A DNA stretch of 64,000 nt from Emydura subglobosa. Taxonomy: Eukaryota > Chordata > Testudines > Chelidae. This document shows, one piece after another, positions 34,179-46,341 of the stretch. Numbering within the stretch: position 1 is the stretch's first letter; each line of letters opens with the position of its first letter. The translations under genes were made by a program, and so were the position numbers. Location of the stretch: assembly GCA_007922225.1 (NCBI GenBank), contig ML679941.1:62968099-63032098 (forward strand). Direction: 5' to 3'. The notes under the pieces were generated by a model that was given only the letters and a program-made list of their open reading frames with translations, was not told where the DNA came from and did no database searches.

Positions 34179-34199
34179 TGATTGATTGATTGATTGATT
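34179..34199. repeat. (GATT)n microsatellite
   Basis: Five GATT units lie in tandem. Confidence 0.85.
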
Positions 34200-35089
34200 T
34201 TTTTAAACCCAGAGTATTGCATCAAATAAGTCTACGGTGCTGAAAATTTTTCATTATCAGTTTCGCGTGATATAATGTGAGAGATGTTTAAATTAATGGC
34301 GCAGTAGTAAATTGCATACATGGAAACAATGTAACCCTGCAGCAAAGACATTATCCTCTCTTTAAAAATAATTTAAACAGCTCTCATATTTGGCATGTTG
34401 CATCTACTGAAGTCAGAATGAAAAATATTCAGAATCTCCCAGGGTAGCTTTTTTATGCAGCACATAAAGAGAAATGTTTATCATAATATAACCTGCTGTC
34501 TTTTATTATTCTTATGATGTGGGTTGCTTTTCAATTATGCGACCCTTCATTTCTGCGTGTATAGAACTGTAGAACTTTTAAACTGTACAATAAACCAAGC
34601 TTGTTGTTTTTATTATTTTAACATTCTTTAAAAGAATTGGATAGCGTTCATTTAAAAAAAATGCTTATACTGTAACAATTTCACTTGTACTTTTCCTTTA
34701 TGGTCATTAATTTGAGCCAGGATATGGGTATTCTCAAGGGAACTTGTTGTTCATTGGACTTGCAGTGAATTTTTAAGCTAGTTAGTCTAATTAAAATTAC
34801 TGTTTATTTCAATTTTACTACATTAAGATTGTGAACTCCAGAGTATTTCATTTTTCAGTGATAAAATTAACTATATTATGACTGTGATTATGATACTGTA
34901 TAGAGAATATGCTGATCATTCTGTTCACTGGAATACATTATCATTTTGTCTTACAAAACTGTGCACAAAGCAATATTTCTCATTTCCTATAACGTATTTT
35001 TAAACAATTGATACGTCTTGTTAGTACCAGCATCATCTTTAAAACAGGCTGAAACTTTTAAAGAAAATTAGTAGAAGAGTACTGTTGTG

Positions 35090-35590
35090 GGGTTGACACA
35101 CCCTGATGGGCGTGTATAAGGCAAAAAGCAAGAGTTGGGGGAAAGAAATCTCTCCCTTGGTCAGTGACTCAGGCTCCGAGGCCTGAGTCAGTGCAGAGGC
35201 CCTTGCCTTGCCCTTGCCTTGGGGCAGCGTAGCCTAGTGGCCTGGGTGGCAACACCTGCTTCTTCGGATGGTGACCTCATCCAGTGATGGGCATGGTGCA
35301 GGGCAGGGGGACCCAGGACCACTCAACTTCACCAGGTCCTGTCCCAGGACCCTGAGGAACCAATACTGCTGTGTTCAGGCTTGGTCTCTCACTGGAACAA
35401 TTCTGATCCCTGGGTTGCTTCCTACCCTTACTTCAAGCTTCGGTAGTCTCCCCACATCAGTGGTCTCTTCTCTGCCACCTTCAACAATTGACTGGGCACC
35501 CACAGGGGCATCAGCATGGCTGGCCCAGGTAGTCTGGGGCTCCAGCAGCTTCCTGGCATGAGCCTGCAACCTCTGACTGCTCTGAAAACC
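35090..35590. repeat. GC-rich block of unknown origin
   Basis: Composition changes abruptly from AT-rich intron to GC-rich, with small internal duplications (ccttgccttgcccttgcctt near 35200) and open frames on both strands (35268-35561 plus, 35375-35569 minus). No protein family is recognised. It is most likely an old repeat or LTR piece, but there is no proof. Confidence 0.35.
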
Positions 35591-35753
35591 CCCAAATTAT
35601 CTCAGACTATGTCAATCAGGAGTAACTACTGGAGTTAGTGGATTTACATCAGCATAATACCAATATAAAATAAGAATTATGCCTATTGAATGATTTTTAA
35701 AACAGGGATTATACACTTAAAAATAACTAATACACTGGAGGGATATTTCTAGT

Positions 35754-35884
35754 GGAGTTCCTCAGGGATCGGTCTTTGGACCAATCTTATGTAACAATTT
35801 TATTAATGATCTTGCCACAAAAAGTGGTAATGTGCTAATAAAATTTGCAGATGACAAAAAGTTGGGCAATATTGCCAATAGATG
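35754..35884 (+). mobile_element. CR1-like LINE reverse transcriptase fragment
   Basis: The plus strand encodes SSGVPQGSVFGPILCNNFIN, then DLATKSGNVLIKFADDKKLG. These are the GVPQGS and F-A-D-D motifs of non-LTR reverse transcriptases, in the style of CR1. Only this core remains. It is a dead, isolated remnant. Confidence 0.85.
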
Positions 35885-37094
35885 TAGCTGTCACTTTAAT
35901 TCTTTTATCATAAAAGTGGATTTTTTCCACCCTTCCCAAACTCAAATAAGTGAATATGAATTACTTAAAACTCTCAAAAAATTTTACCTGTAGCATTCAG
36001 CAGATTACAAAAAAACTGAAAACAGTATTTGAATGGATTGTCCTTGTCAGTCTTAACAACGGTATTGCTATTGGCAATGCTATGATTAAAGTGGTAGCAT
36101 GACATAATATCTGAGAGCATTGATATAAACCATTTTGCTTTAGCAGTCATTCACTTTTTTCTTCAATTGTTTGACGAAACCCCAAGTAGATCAAATGTTA
36201 CAAAAATGTTCTGTGTGTGGCCTGACCAGCCCTCCTCTTGTAGTTTTGTCTCACTATTATTATAAGAATCCTGAGTCCATGACCATACTTGTGTTCTGTT
36301 GTCCGGGAAATTGATTGCTGCATTACGTTTTTAAAGAAAGAGAAGACATCCTTCGCTATCCACTGACTTATGCCAAAATATTGTCAGCTGTCATGCATTG
36401 CTTTACAAGCATCACTGGACTTTGAATTTATCTGTAGGGTATTTGTTTTTATATTGGATTGGTTCATTTTAAGAAGAGGTGGAGCAGTGTAATGGATTAA
36501 TCAGTTTAGACCACTGGTGGTGGCTGAGCACTTGGTGGTGGTTCATGGAGAGCTGATTCTCTCCCTTGTTTCTAGCTGCTAAATTGCATTAAAAGAAGCT
36601 AAAAGTACATCAATTATTTTCCTACTACTATTTTTCTAAGTAAGTAATTTCTGTAGTTGCCACATGATTGTGAGTGGGAGGGAAGGTGGGGCACATTCAC
36701 TGTAAGAGGAAGTGTCCATGCCTTCTATTAAAATGTGGTCCACGTTATGAAAAAATTTGGAGAGCATGAGATTATTATTAATGTACATCCTCCATTCTGC
36801 CAACAAAGTCAGTCTCATTGGCCTGCTTTTCTGCTTCTCACACAAACACCTTCATACCGCCTTCCACAAAGTCCCTTACATGTGAAATGGCTCACCTTGA
36901 GGTAATTTGTAATGCTGATACCCATTCCTTTAAATCTCTCCTCAAGACCACAGTGCTGATAAGATGTCATCCAATAGCTATACTGAGTGGAATAAAGATG
37001 AGACTAGTTGGCAATTTATCTATCTATAATAATAAGATTTTGGAGCAAATACATATGTATGTATATGAAATATGTAGGATTGTATCACTGGTTT

Positions 37095-37210
37095 GTGTCA
37101 TGTATCTTCAGGATCAGGATTGTGTCTTCATAGGTGTTTGTACAGTACCTAGCACAGTGAACCCCTGTCCTGATTAGAGCTTCTGGGTACTAATATAAGA
37201 AAATATCAAA
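37095..37210 (+). mobile_element. SINE 3' tail fragment
   Basis: The text around ttgtacagtacctagcacag and the following stretch to aatataag match the tail seen in the SINE at 3195-3465. It is a 5'-truncated copy. Confidence 0.6.
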
Positions 37211-37682
37211 CAGTAATAAATGGCACATGATATTGCATTGTGTCATGTTATATCTTAAGAGGAAAAGAAAAGGGAATCATAGTTTTGGTACAGATAATTG
37301 TGCACAGTGGAAGGTTCTCTCACTTGAGAATTAAGGCTTTGTATTCTGGGCAGCAAAATAAGAAAGCACATCTCTGTTTATCTAAAATCCCCAGCTCATT
37401 TTCCCACCACAGAGCAGTATTGGATGTGTTTCCTTGGCAACAGCTGTTCCAGGGAAATAGTGGAGTATTACATAATGGTGTTGACAGACTAAGGGGAAAT
37501 TAAAGGAAAAATCATGATCTGTGGCTTGCTTTCTTCAGAGGAGACATGCAAGAACCACATGTACAAAATCACATTTATTTTCAATAGTGCATTAAAACTT
37601 AAAGTAACGTGATTATATCCCCAAACCAACCAAAAATGTGTGAATTTGTGGAGGGAGAAAAGGGAATGATTTTATTTACTTA

Positions 37683-37785
37683 GGCTGAGATTTTCATATC
37701 CACATAGGGGATTTAGATGACCAATTCCCATAGAACTAGGCATCCAAATCCCTTGGTGACTATAAAAAATCTCAGTCTTAAAGTT
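37683..37785. repeat. Palindromic interspersed repeat (gagattttca type)
   Basis: The left arm starts gagattttcatatccacata and the right arm ends tataaaaaatctcag; the centre is around aattcccatagaactaggca. It is a decayed full-length palindrome of a known amniote MITE-like type. Confidence 0.6.
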
Positions 37786-39399
37786 CAGCTACCAATGATG
37801 GAAAGGGAGGTATAACTCAAATATGTTGAATATAGGGATTATTCAAAGTTTATTAAAATTTGTACAAAATGTGTTTCTTATGGTCTGTTTCAAGTACAAC
37901 TGTTTGTATTTTAAACATAAATCGTGCTAGTCATGTGGTGACACTGCCAAATTTCACTTTATCTGACAAGAAATTTTAACAGCTCTGACTTCTATTCTAA
38001 TTAATAGAGAAACAATATACATTGCATACATTAAAAAAGAAATCTAGTCCCATCAAGGTGTCTAGGGAGCAGGAAGTTTAATGTAGTCAGTCAGGGAGAT
38101 GTCATTATAGAGAGAGTTGGAGAAGCATTCAGTCACAGACAAATGAACCAAATTCACCTGAGATTGTGGCTGTCCACTGTATGGGTGATGCTACGTGGGA
38201 GGGTACAAGAAGCCTCTCCTCCCCCAATCCTTGTGTTTCTACTCATAAAACCAGAGACCCTGCTTCTTCTTACTCCCTGCGCCAACAGTCTTGATTATCC
38301 TATCGCCTCCCCCATAAACCCAACCACTAGAATAAGTCATCCTGAAGAGAGAGCATACATCGTTTGCATAACAGTGGTGCCATACTGGTGTTCATAGTCT
38401 GAGACAGCCAAGTGGCATTTTGCCTAAGTCAATGAAGAGACTCTGGCCATAGTGCTGTCTCCCTGTAGTGCTTGAGCATGTTAGGAGCACACTCTGGTTT
38501 TTTCAATGCAGAACTGGAGACTTGAGGAGGAATTGGCAAGTGCAGCAGGCATCCTCTTTGTTTCCCTTAGTGATTTGCATTCATAGTATAATGTCCAGAC
38601 AGCACAGAAGAGTATGGTCCCTACGTTCATATAATCGTTTCCACATTTTAAGCACACAACTTTTTGCCCTTGCAACTCTGTGAGAACCATACATAGAAAA
38701 AATACAGTGGTATACACAAATCAAGTAGTTAGAAAACCTGCTTGATGTGTATATGTAAACCAGACACTGCATGTGAAAAATGCACTTGATAACTTGCTCA
38801 CATGTACTTGTGACTGCTGTGTTGAGCATCCACTGAGAATTTGGACCAGGATGAACAGACTCCTCCCCTCTCACTGTCCAGGGCTCTCCTTAGTCCCAGC
38901 TGGGAGGCAGCCCCAATCCATCCTGGGAGGATCCCCTAATAGGATCCTTCAGCCCTCCGTCCCACTCCTCCCTTGCAGGATCCTGCAGCCATCTGCTTTT
39001 CCACTCTTAATGCCCTGGTATTCTCCAGTAGCTGTCCCTCTGTCTCCAGCCTTCAGTGGGAGGGCTTCCCCAAAGCTCTTATCTTCATTAACTAGCATTT
39101 CATGCACTGGGGTAGGGGGTGTTGAGCTATTACTGCCAAACTTGAAGGAGGTGGCAGCTCTGTTGTGCCCCAGCTTCTCTATGGCTGCTGCCTGTCACAC
39201 AAGCAACATAGTAGTCTGTAATAGCCGAAGGGGGAAGCTGTAGGTGGCTCAGGCAAAATTCCAGAGCTGCTTGTGTCTTCTCACCAAAACCAGCCCAAAA
39301 CTGCAGCACCTGCATTATCACAAGCATTGGCAACACTGCAAACAGACAGTCTGGTGAAGGAGAGGGAGGCTGCAGAGAATTGCAGATGAGGAGAAGCAA

Positions 39400-39535
39400 T
39401 ATGGAAGATTATTATAGTTATTTCACAGAGAGGTAACCTGAGGCACAGAGAAAGTGTGTGACTTCTCCAGGGCCTGACAGAGAGTAAGTGGCAGAACAAG
39501 GACTAAAACCCCAGAGTCCTCACTTCTACTTCTTT
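39400..39535 (-). mobile_element. Antisense MIR-like SINE
   Basis: The plus strand reads as the complement of a MIR-like body: aggcacagagaaagtgtgtg, then agtaagtggcagaacaagga, then actaaaaccccagagtcctc. The tRNA head lies at the right side. Confidence 0.7.
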
Positions 39536-39930
39536 TGCTATGTATGACATATCATTCTCCCTCCCTTAGCTATGTAAGTAAGCCCTTTTGTATTTCTTTG
39601 TAAAATTAATGTGAGGCATTCTCTGTAGGAAATAAGAATGTCACCTCCACTTCAGTGTATAATGCTCGTTTAAGAATGTTTTCGTCCTACTGAATAATGA
39701 ATATTTAATGTTAGTGAAAAGGCAAACGTTAATAGAAGAATTCAGGTAATTGAGAACAGAAAAAATTGCTTATTATAAGTCTTAGAAAAGAACTAATATA
39801 AAAAACAAAACAAAAGTTCCTTTGACAGTATCACTGTTAATTAGAAAGAATAAGGTTGTTTTAGAAATTGCCTTGAGTAGGTAATAGGAATGGTTTTAAT
39901 TGTTGTTATCCTTTTTTTCCCCTGTTGCAG

Positions 39931-40005
39931 CTCCCAGACAGCTGTATAATAGATTACTATGAAAAATACAAGCATAGAATGAATGAGCTGGAAGCATTTA
40001 ATATG
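39931..40005 (+). CDS. METTL25: METTL25 coding exon (YYEKYKHRMNELEAFNM)
   Basis: The acceptor is cctgttgcag and the donor is gtaaaa. It has 25 codons, phase 0 on both sides, reading LPDSCIIDYYEKYKHRMNEL then EAFNM. It matches METTL25 closely at the YYEKYK and RMNELEAFNM segments. It is the first exon after the DIRS-bearing intron. Confidence 0.93.
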
Positions 40006-40609
40006 GTAAAATCACAGGATTAAAAACTTTACCTTGTGCATATATATGTGCTAGTCTAGAATAGAGCCCTGCTAAATGTTATGTGGTGGTGGACCGGTTT
40101 ATGTTATGATATATTGTCTACAGAAGAACATTTTACTGGGAGGATATCCTATTCCTGAGCTATATCAGGTGTCAACCAAATAATAAAGAGAACACATGGA
40201 AGATTCTTATTCAAGAGGGATTATGAATGTGAAAAAAGAAATGTCAGACTCCTTTTGAAGCCGGATAGGTCTCCATGGAGTTATTTAACAAAAAAAATCT
40301 TTTAAAAAATTATTTCCCTCTTCAAAGCTTTCTGCCATTTATAGTATGATTTCCATGTTAGATTATGCCTCTGAGCCAACCAAATAAAATACTTTCCCTG
40401 CTTATAACATTCCATGGACTTTAGATCTTTACTAGATTGATTTTCTAAAATGTCAGATAGGGAAGAACTGGCAAGGTGGCACTTGTAAAGCTTTTTCTCA
40501 AGAAAAAGATTCACCTTCCTAGAAGTGTTTTCTGGGGGATAGAATAATCTTTTAGTAGTACATTGGCTTCCTTTCTTAGAGTCATGCTCATGTCTAATCT
40601 TTCTTTCAG
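40006..40609 (+). other. METTL25 intron (604 bp)
   Basis: It runs from donor gtaaaa to acceptor tctttcag. Nothing else was recognised in it. Confidence 0.8.
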
Positions 40610-40681
40610 TTGAAAGTTGTTCTGGCTCCCTGTATAGAGATTTTGTTACTTCTGGATCGTCTTTGCTACCTCAAAGAGAAG
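40610..40681 (+). CDS. METTL25: METTL25 coding exon (LKVVLAPCIEILLLLDRLCY)
   Basis: The acceptor is tctttcag and the donor is gtgtgt. It has 24 codons in phase 0, ending LKEK. The APCIE and LLDRLCYL segments are typical of the METTL25 family C-terminus. Confidence 0.93.
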
Positions 40682-42271
40682 GTGTGTTTACTTTATATTT
40701 TATGATAGCTGAAAACTGTGTCATTCAAGAGAGATTATTTTAACCAAATTATTTAATGAGTACCAGAAAGCCCTGTTGCAGACTTACTATTCTCATCATA
40801 TTAGCAAAAAGGTAAGTATTCATTCCATCTTTGTCTAAACATATGCCTAGCAGAGGTTTATTTATTATTATTTTAAGCAAAGCTTCAACAGTAAAGAGTA
40901 TGTTCTTTTAGTTGTATGGTAATTGCTAGTCAGACAGTAAAAAAAATAAAAATGTCAAACCCTGACAAATCTCATTCCATACCAAGTATTGGTATATTAA
41001 TCATTAAAAGTAATATTAGAAGCACTAAACAAACATTACCCTGCGTATACCACAGCTTTCACCTAATGATGTAAGAGCTGATCTGCTGCCCATTGATCTC
41101 AGTGGCAGTCTTTCTGGACTTCAGTGAGCTTTGGATCATGTCCATCATGCATGTGGATTATTTTTATACCTACTTAGTTAAGATATAGCTGAAAAAAAGC
41201 TTTTTTTCAACTATCTTATCAATTGAGTTGCACCTGGCTAACATATACCACATACAGCACCTGGCTAACATACACCACATACACTAATGTACAGTAAGAT
41301 GGTGCAACGACAGTGGCTTCCATTGAATTACACCCACTTACATTGTCTCAGCTTGGCTTAATTAACTCAAAAGTAACAATCATACTTACGCTGTTTCAAT
41401 ACTACTTTTTCCATCCAATAGTAATTTGTTAGAAGGTGATGGTGTCTTTGAAGCTTCTACTGTGGGCTCTAGCCAAAGTAAAGTTTTGTGATCTTTTCAT
41501 ATTAAACACGTTTGTTTAATATTCGTTTTTCCACTATAAACTTTTCATTTTAACAGCTCCATTTTATCATAAGGAAAGCTTTGCTTTATTCTCTTTTACA
41601 GTGCACTTGGAGTAAATGAGCTATAATAAATGTTTGCTTTTGTTCTGATATTTTTACAGAGAGAGGTGACTCTGAAATATCTAAATAATGATGTATTTTC
41701 CCAAATGCCAACTAGCTATAAATCATGAAGAGATCTGTATATTATTCAAGATGGGAGATCAGACCTGGTGCAGTTAGCTCTGATTTACCTTTTCTAAATT
41801 TAATATACCCATAGATTTAATCTTGCACTGGTTGACTCACACATTGTATTTTTCTGGATAAAATGGAATAGACAGAAATTATGGAAGCTATACAAAGTGT
41901 TAGGGCCAAATCCAAATAAATTGACTCATGTGAGAAGTCTCATTAACTTGACCGGTACTACTTGCATGAGTAAAGTTAGCAGGATTTTACCTTTAATTTC
42001 ACTGCTTGCAAGTCAGAAAAGAAGAGATCTGTATAGTGAGTGGTAGACTCACATGATAGTACATAAGAAATAATGTAATGACTTTAAAACTACAGATTGT
42101 TTTACTTTTCATAAGCATTATTTTGTGAGTTCCTAACAGTTTCTTGTATTGCATAAACGTTAGCGTTTCCTTTTTTTGCAGTTTCATATTTCAAAATGTG
42201 GGACCATTCCCATATCTTAGCTTTTAAATCAAACACATTTTTATGTACTTTAATCGTATATCATTTTACAG
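40682..42271 (+). other. METTL25 last intron
   Basis: It runs from gtgtgt to cattttacag. It holds palindromic repeats near 41078-41150 and 41890-41995 (gactcatgtgagaagtctca, then catgagtaaagttagcagga) and is otherwise unique. Confidence 0.8.
41078..41150. repeat. Short palindromic interspersed repeat
   Basis: The left arm ctgcccattgatctcagtgg and the right arm acttcagtgagctttggatc carry the degenerate TTGACTTCAATGGG-type core of the same family as 20757-20840. Confidence 0.5.
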
Positions 42272-42358
42272 GACAACGTTGCCTGGTCTGGACTGGTGAA
42301 GTTATTTGATCCTGTGAAATCCCCCAGATGCTATGCAGTTGTTGCTCTGAAGAAATAG
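42272..42358 (+). CDS. METTL25: METTL25 last coding exon with stop
   Basis: The acceptor is ttttacag. It encodes DNVAWSGLVKLFDPVKSPRC followed by YAVVALKK and TAG at 42356-42358. The WSGLVKLFDPVKSPRCYA stretch is the characteristic METTL25 C-terminus. The frame continues exactly from 40681. Confidence 0.94.
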   Translation, partial: DNVAWSGLVKLFDPVKSPRCYAVVALKK

Positions 42359-42535
42359 CAATGCATTCAAGTTGAAGCAAATTGCTAGATAGTTCACAGT
42401 TCTAGGTCTGACACATTACTTTTGACCCACATGTTTATTTTGTTAATATTTTAAATTACTATCTAAGTAATCCAATGATATATGATGTAACCATTTGGTT
42501 TTACCTGAAAAAATAAAGCATTTAATAAGTGTGAA
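42359..42535 (+). other. METTL25 3' untranslated region
   Basis: This is AT-rich sequence between the stop codon and the first canonical poly(A) signal. The exact cleavage point is inferred to lie about 10-25 bases after the signal. Confidence 0.6.
42512..42517 (+). terminator. Poly(A) signal AATAAA
   Basis: A canonical hexamer lies 154 bases after the METTL25 stop, with T-rich and TG-rich sequence downstream. Other signals further downstream (such as aataaaata near 43002) could also be used. Confidence 0.6.
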
Positions 42536-43319
42536 TCATGAGAAATATATCCAAGACCAATTGAAGTTGTTTTATCTTTCAACATGTCCTTGTCTAATTT
42601 ATTAAAGTTATGTTAAGCATCTGATTTTCCCAGAAAAATTCAGAAGCCCATATTGTATGATTAATTTTAAAGCAGAACTCTACTAATGCTAATAGCTTAA
42701 AAAACTGATGGGACAGTATAGCTCAGATTTATGGGGAAGTGCCCATTCTCTTGTTAACTCATCTCAGTCAGTGAAATCTGAGCTTCTGTAAAGCCAACAG
42801 GAGTTTTATCATTGACTTCTGTGGGACCAATATTTCATCCACTATGCTTAGGTGTTATGGTAATCTCAGTTGCAACTGGGTAAATTTATGCTGAAATGGA
42901 AGGTATAATTTCCTTACTTTGCTTTGGTAATTGTAGACCTTTCACACTGTTTAATAATATAACAATTTTAATGTTATTTTTCATTTCTAGTCATAATTTC
43001 AATAAAATATAGGAAAAAGTAAAAGATTGAGTGGGCAGCCTGTGATACAGTCTTGTAAATTGCAGATCCATGATGCTTTGGAGCCGTTGGGATAGTGCAT
43101 TTAATTAAGGACATTTCTTCTGCATGTTCTTAACGCTCTTTTGTATTGTTACTGGTACAAAATGGCTGCTACATTCCAACCCAGAACCAGCTACACTTCA
43201 GTATACTATACAGGCCAAAATGTTTTAGGATCCTTCAGAATTAATGGTATTATATAAATGTAATGATAACGATGTCGCAGTTCTAGAATTAACTGTACCT
43301 CTGCCTCCTCCCTGGTCCA

Positions 43320-44090
43320 CTCAAGGGCACCCCGTTAGGTCTCAGGCATCAGCCACCACCTCTGTATAGGCAGGCCCTCTTCCCACTTCCTCCAGACCAG
43401 GGATTTAGTCTTGCAGTTTTTCTGCAATTCACTGTGTTTATCCCACAGCACCGACCTGAATCCAGCACCTGTGTATGGTTTGCTCTCTCTCAGGAACAAA
43501 GACAGGGTGACCAGCCAGCTTTCAGAGCACTGTACATTTATTTTTAGGACAAAAGCATTACAGAGAAAACACATCACAAAACAATACACAGTCTGCATGC
43601 ACGCTAAACTTCCCAGATGTCATTCATCTTCCACATGGAGTCCCTGGTGGCTTTCCAGTCCTTCAAATACTTCCAGCAGGGCAAAAATCTCATATCAATG
43701 TTTGGATCAAAATCAGGAACACCCTCTCCTGCCAGTTCAGGCTAGCCCTTTATATCACAAGCTCCTTATTTGTCTTCTGGGTCTCTTGAACCCCATCTGG
43801 AGCAGTATATGTAATTTACCCCAGTGGGTGTTACTTCTCTGGAGTTATTTATTTGTCCCCCCACTGATCTTAATTCTTGGGGGGTGCTTGGTTACCCTGC
43901 CCCATGGAGCTAGAATACAATACCTAACTTCCAAAGATACATATCATATTTATAGTTACAACAATTTATTACTAATCCTGGTGTCTATGGCATCTGGCAC
44001 ATCTCAGTATAATAGTCTTTTGAAGTTTCCATGCTTCCAAGGTCTTGCCTCTCCGAAAGTATTATACTTTAACCCCATACTTACTTCCTG
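43320..44090 (-). repeat. LTR-like block, probably minus orientation
   Basis: This block has composition unlike its flanks. On the minus strand a TATA-like box (gatataaagggct, near 43750) is followed by GC-richer sequence, as in an LTR promoter. A 33-bp phrase at 43648-43680 recurs at 45182-45212. No gag or pol is attached. The class (retroviral-type or gypsy) is unknown and the LTR nature is an inference. Confidence 0.35.
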
Positions 44091-44149
44091 AATGATGCCA
44101 AAATACCATTTTATATGTGGAGCATATATAAATATATTTGTATTACAGT

Positions 44150-44420
44150 AGTTCTTACATGTCCCAATCTTGATTGGTATCACACTGTGCTAGATGCTAT
44201 ATATGCACACAATAAGAGACAGTTCCATCCCAAAGAGTTTGCAACGTAAATAGAAAAGCCAGACAAAGGGAGTATTATTATCTCTACTTTTGCAACTAGG
44301 AAACTGAGGCACAGAGAGATTAAGTGTCATGCCCTCAATTGCACAGGAAGTCAGTTGGCGATATGAGAACTGGTTTCCTGAGTTTGAGTTCAGTGCTTTA
44401 AACACAAGACTGTTCTCACC
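44150..44420 (-). mobile_element. Antisense MIR-like SINE
   Basis: The plus strand shows the complement of a MIR-like SINE: the tail region near 44160-44250, then gaaactgaggcacagagaga, then ttgcacaggaagtcagttgg, then the head complement ttcagtgctttaaacacaag. Confidence 0.7.
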
Positions 44421-45124
44421 CTCTAGAGGATCTCTCTTCTAATCCTACCAATGGCTGACATGAGAAGCACTCAACTGGGCTGAATCGGGTCTGTGATCCA
44501 GACATGTATCTTCTGTGCCACTTGATTCAAACAAATAATCCTGTATTTTTTCCTATAAATTAATTGAGGCAAGGGCTGTATTACTAGTGACACAATTCCC
44601 GAAATTATGGTGACCTAAGAATCCTGTGGGGATTGGTTTACAGGAATTGGCCAGCTGCAGAATTTAGGTGATTAGATTTAAATTGGGGGGTTGATTATTA
44701 GAAGTTGTTTCTGTAGATCTTTTGCCTAATTTTAAATGCCCAAGTGCTGGGCCTTCAATTACTTGGGTCTGCCACCAGCATAGTGTAAGGACAGAGAATG
44801 AGGAAGCAGTCCTCAGGTCAAGACAAGCTGTGGGCTGGCACAGGACCCTATGAGTTGGAGGAAAGTTGACCTTTGCATTTCCCTGAGGTTGCCAGGGGCC
44901 AATTCACCTCTGGTGCAAGTTAAATAGCCTCAGCACTGCTCTAATGCCAAATGGTAACTGTCCCCAAACAGCTATTATGGGGTGCATTATTCGTGACACC
45001 CTGTTCCCCCAGGCACACTTCTATACACATGCCCTTAGGCCTTTAGCTCTAACAGATGGTGCCGAGGACTAGGTATGTTGCCCCATACGCCACCATAGGA
45101 CTTTCCCATGGATAATCTTCAGCT

Positions 45125-45215
45125 AAATGTACCAAATGTCACCTGTCTCCACATGGATGGCTTTCCAGTCCTTCCTGATGGCTTTCCAGTCCTTCAAACA
45201 CTTCCAGCAGGGTAG
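45125..45215. repeat. Repeat fragment with a 22-bp internal duplication
   Basis: The phrase gatggctttccagtccttc occurs twice in a row (45156 and 45178). The second is followed by aaacacttccagcaggg, as at 43664-43680. It is probably a piece of the same repeat as the LTR-like block at 43320. Confidence 0.5.
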
Positions 45216-46017
45216 CTGTATGGCCCCTTTGTTCCACTAGAGCGGAGTGTATCAGGGGCCATGATCTGGTTCTGAATGTGCAGTGTATCAACTGTGACGG
45301 AGTAGAATCTTCCCCAAATTCCCCAGGCAGTTGTACTTGGCTGATGAGGCCAGTGGCTCCATGTGTGGGCACTTATTTGTTGATGTATTTATCTCTGTGG
45401 GTTGCCTCATTAAGCTTGCAGATGTTACTGTCATTGTTAAATGAGTGAAAATTTTCTATTTTAAGTCTGAGTGGCTTTTATTAGAATTTTCCAATGCATG
45501 ACACCATACGAGTTTAATATTTTACAATGCATAAAACATGATTAATTAAATTACCCCATATAGGAAAAATGGACAACAAACAAATAACAGACTATAGTAT
45601 AATAAGTAAAATGAAAAGGGGAGAAGGCAAGCGGGAACTGGAGGTTAGGTGAGTAGGAGTGGAGCTAAGAGAAAACTTGCCTGATACTAATTGTTTTTGA
45701 CAACTGAACCAAATACAATGCCAGCCATAAGGGTGTTTTCTAGCACTGAGAGAAAGCAAGTTTTGTTCTGTGAATGTTTGCAAACATTGTCTGAATGTGT
45801 GAATTAGGCAAACCCTGCTAAGCCATTCAGCAAAAAGAAAACGGAGAGGCATCCTTCCAACAAACCAGGTGTGTCTTGTACTATACATTTAGGAGAGATG
45901 TGAAAGCAGTGGTTGTTCTAGTAGTTTTAGGCTACTTATCGTTAACGTGTGGTTCTCATTAGATTTACGCAGCCAATCTGAGCTCCTCATGTTCCTCTTA
46001 GTTCCAGGAGTTTCAAC

Positions 46018-46098
46018 CCCTCAGAGCTGCTGAGCACTTGCAATTTCCATGGAAGTTAATGGGAGCTGTAGTTGCTCAGAACCTCTCAAGTGCAGGAC
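46018..46098. repeat. Palindromic interspersed repeat (tgctgagcac type)
   Basis: The left arm gagctgctgagcacttgcaa is answered on the right by gtagttgctcagaacctctc, around a centre like ccatggaagttaatggga. This is a known small amniote palindrome. Confidence 0.65.
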
Positions 46099-46259
46099 GA
46101 GGATGAAAAAAATGGAGCACTTCACATGTAAGACTATATGGGGAACACTAAGGAACCTAATAAGCTGGTTGATTCCTTCCCCAGAGTGGAGGAACAGAGA
46201 CGAGAAAAGTCTTTCCTTCACCTCCGAGCAGCTGAAAGTCAGGAAGCTGAGGATGGTTT

Positions 46260-46341
46260 TAGACACAACAAATCCTGCATCTTGGCAGGGGGTTAGACTA
46301 AATGACCCTTGGGATCCGTTCCAACACTATAATTCTATGAA
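46260..46341 (+). mobile_element. CR1 3' end, sense
   Basis: The stretch ggcagggggttagactaaat, then gatccgttccaacactataa and ttctatgaag is the characteristic CR1 3' terminus with its TTCTATGA-type tail. It is a 5'-truncated copy. Confidence 0.85.

Larger units (their letters stand above)
23304..39930 (+). other. METTL25 intron (16.6 kb) enlarged by a DIRS element
   Basis: It runs from gtaagc to cctgttgcag. It contains the 6.6 kb DIRS element (23546-30162), a Tigger-like MITE, a CR1 reverse transcriptase fragment, SINE pieces and a GC-rich block, all listed separately. Between 30163 and 39930 no host exon was recognised. The stretch at 38840-39240 is GC-richer with open frames but no known family. 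Confidence 0.8.

Noticed and set aside
38773..39243. 156-codon open frame on the plus strand in the METTL25 intron
   Set aside because: The Pro/Ser-rich text has no domain and follows local GC-rich composition. No splice or promoter context supports it.
43411..44091. 226-codon open frame on the plus strand
   Set aside because: It has no recognisable domain and lies within a repeat block that seems to have the opposite orientation.
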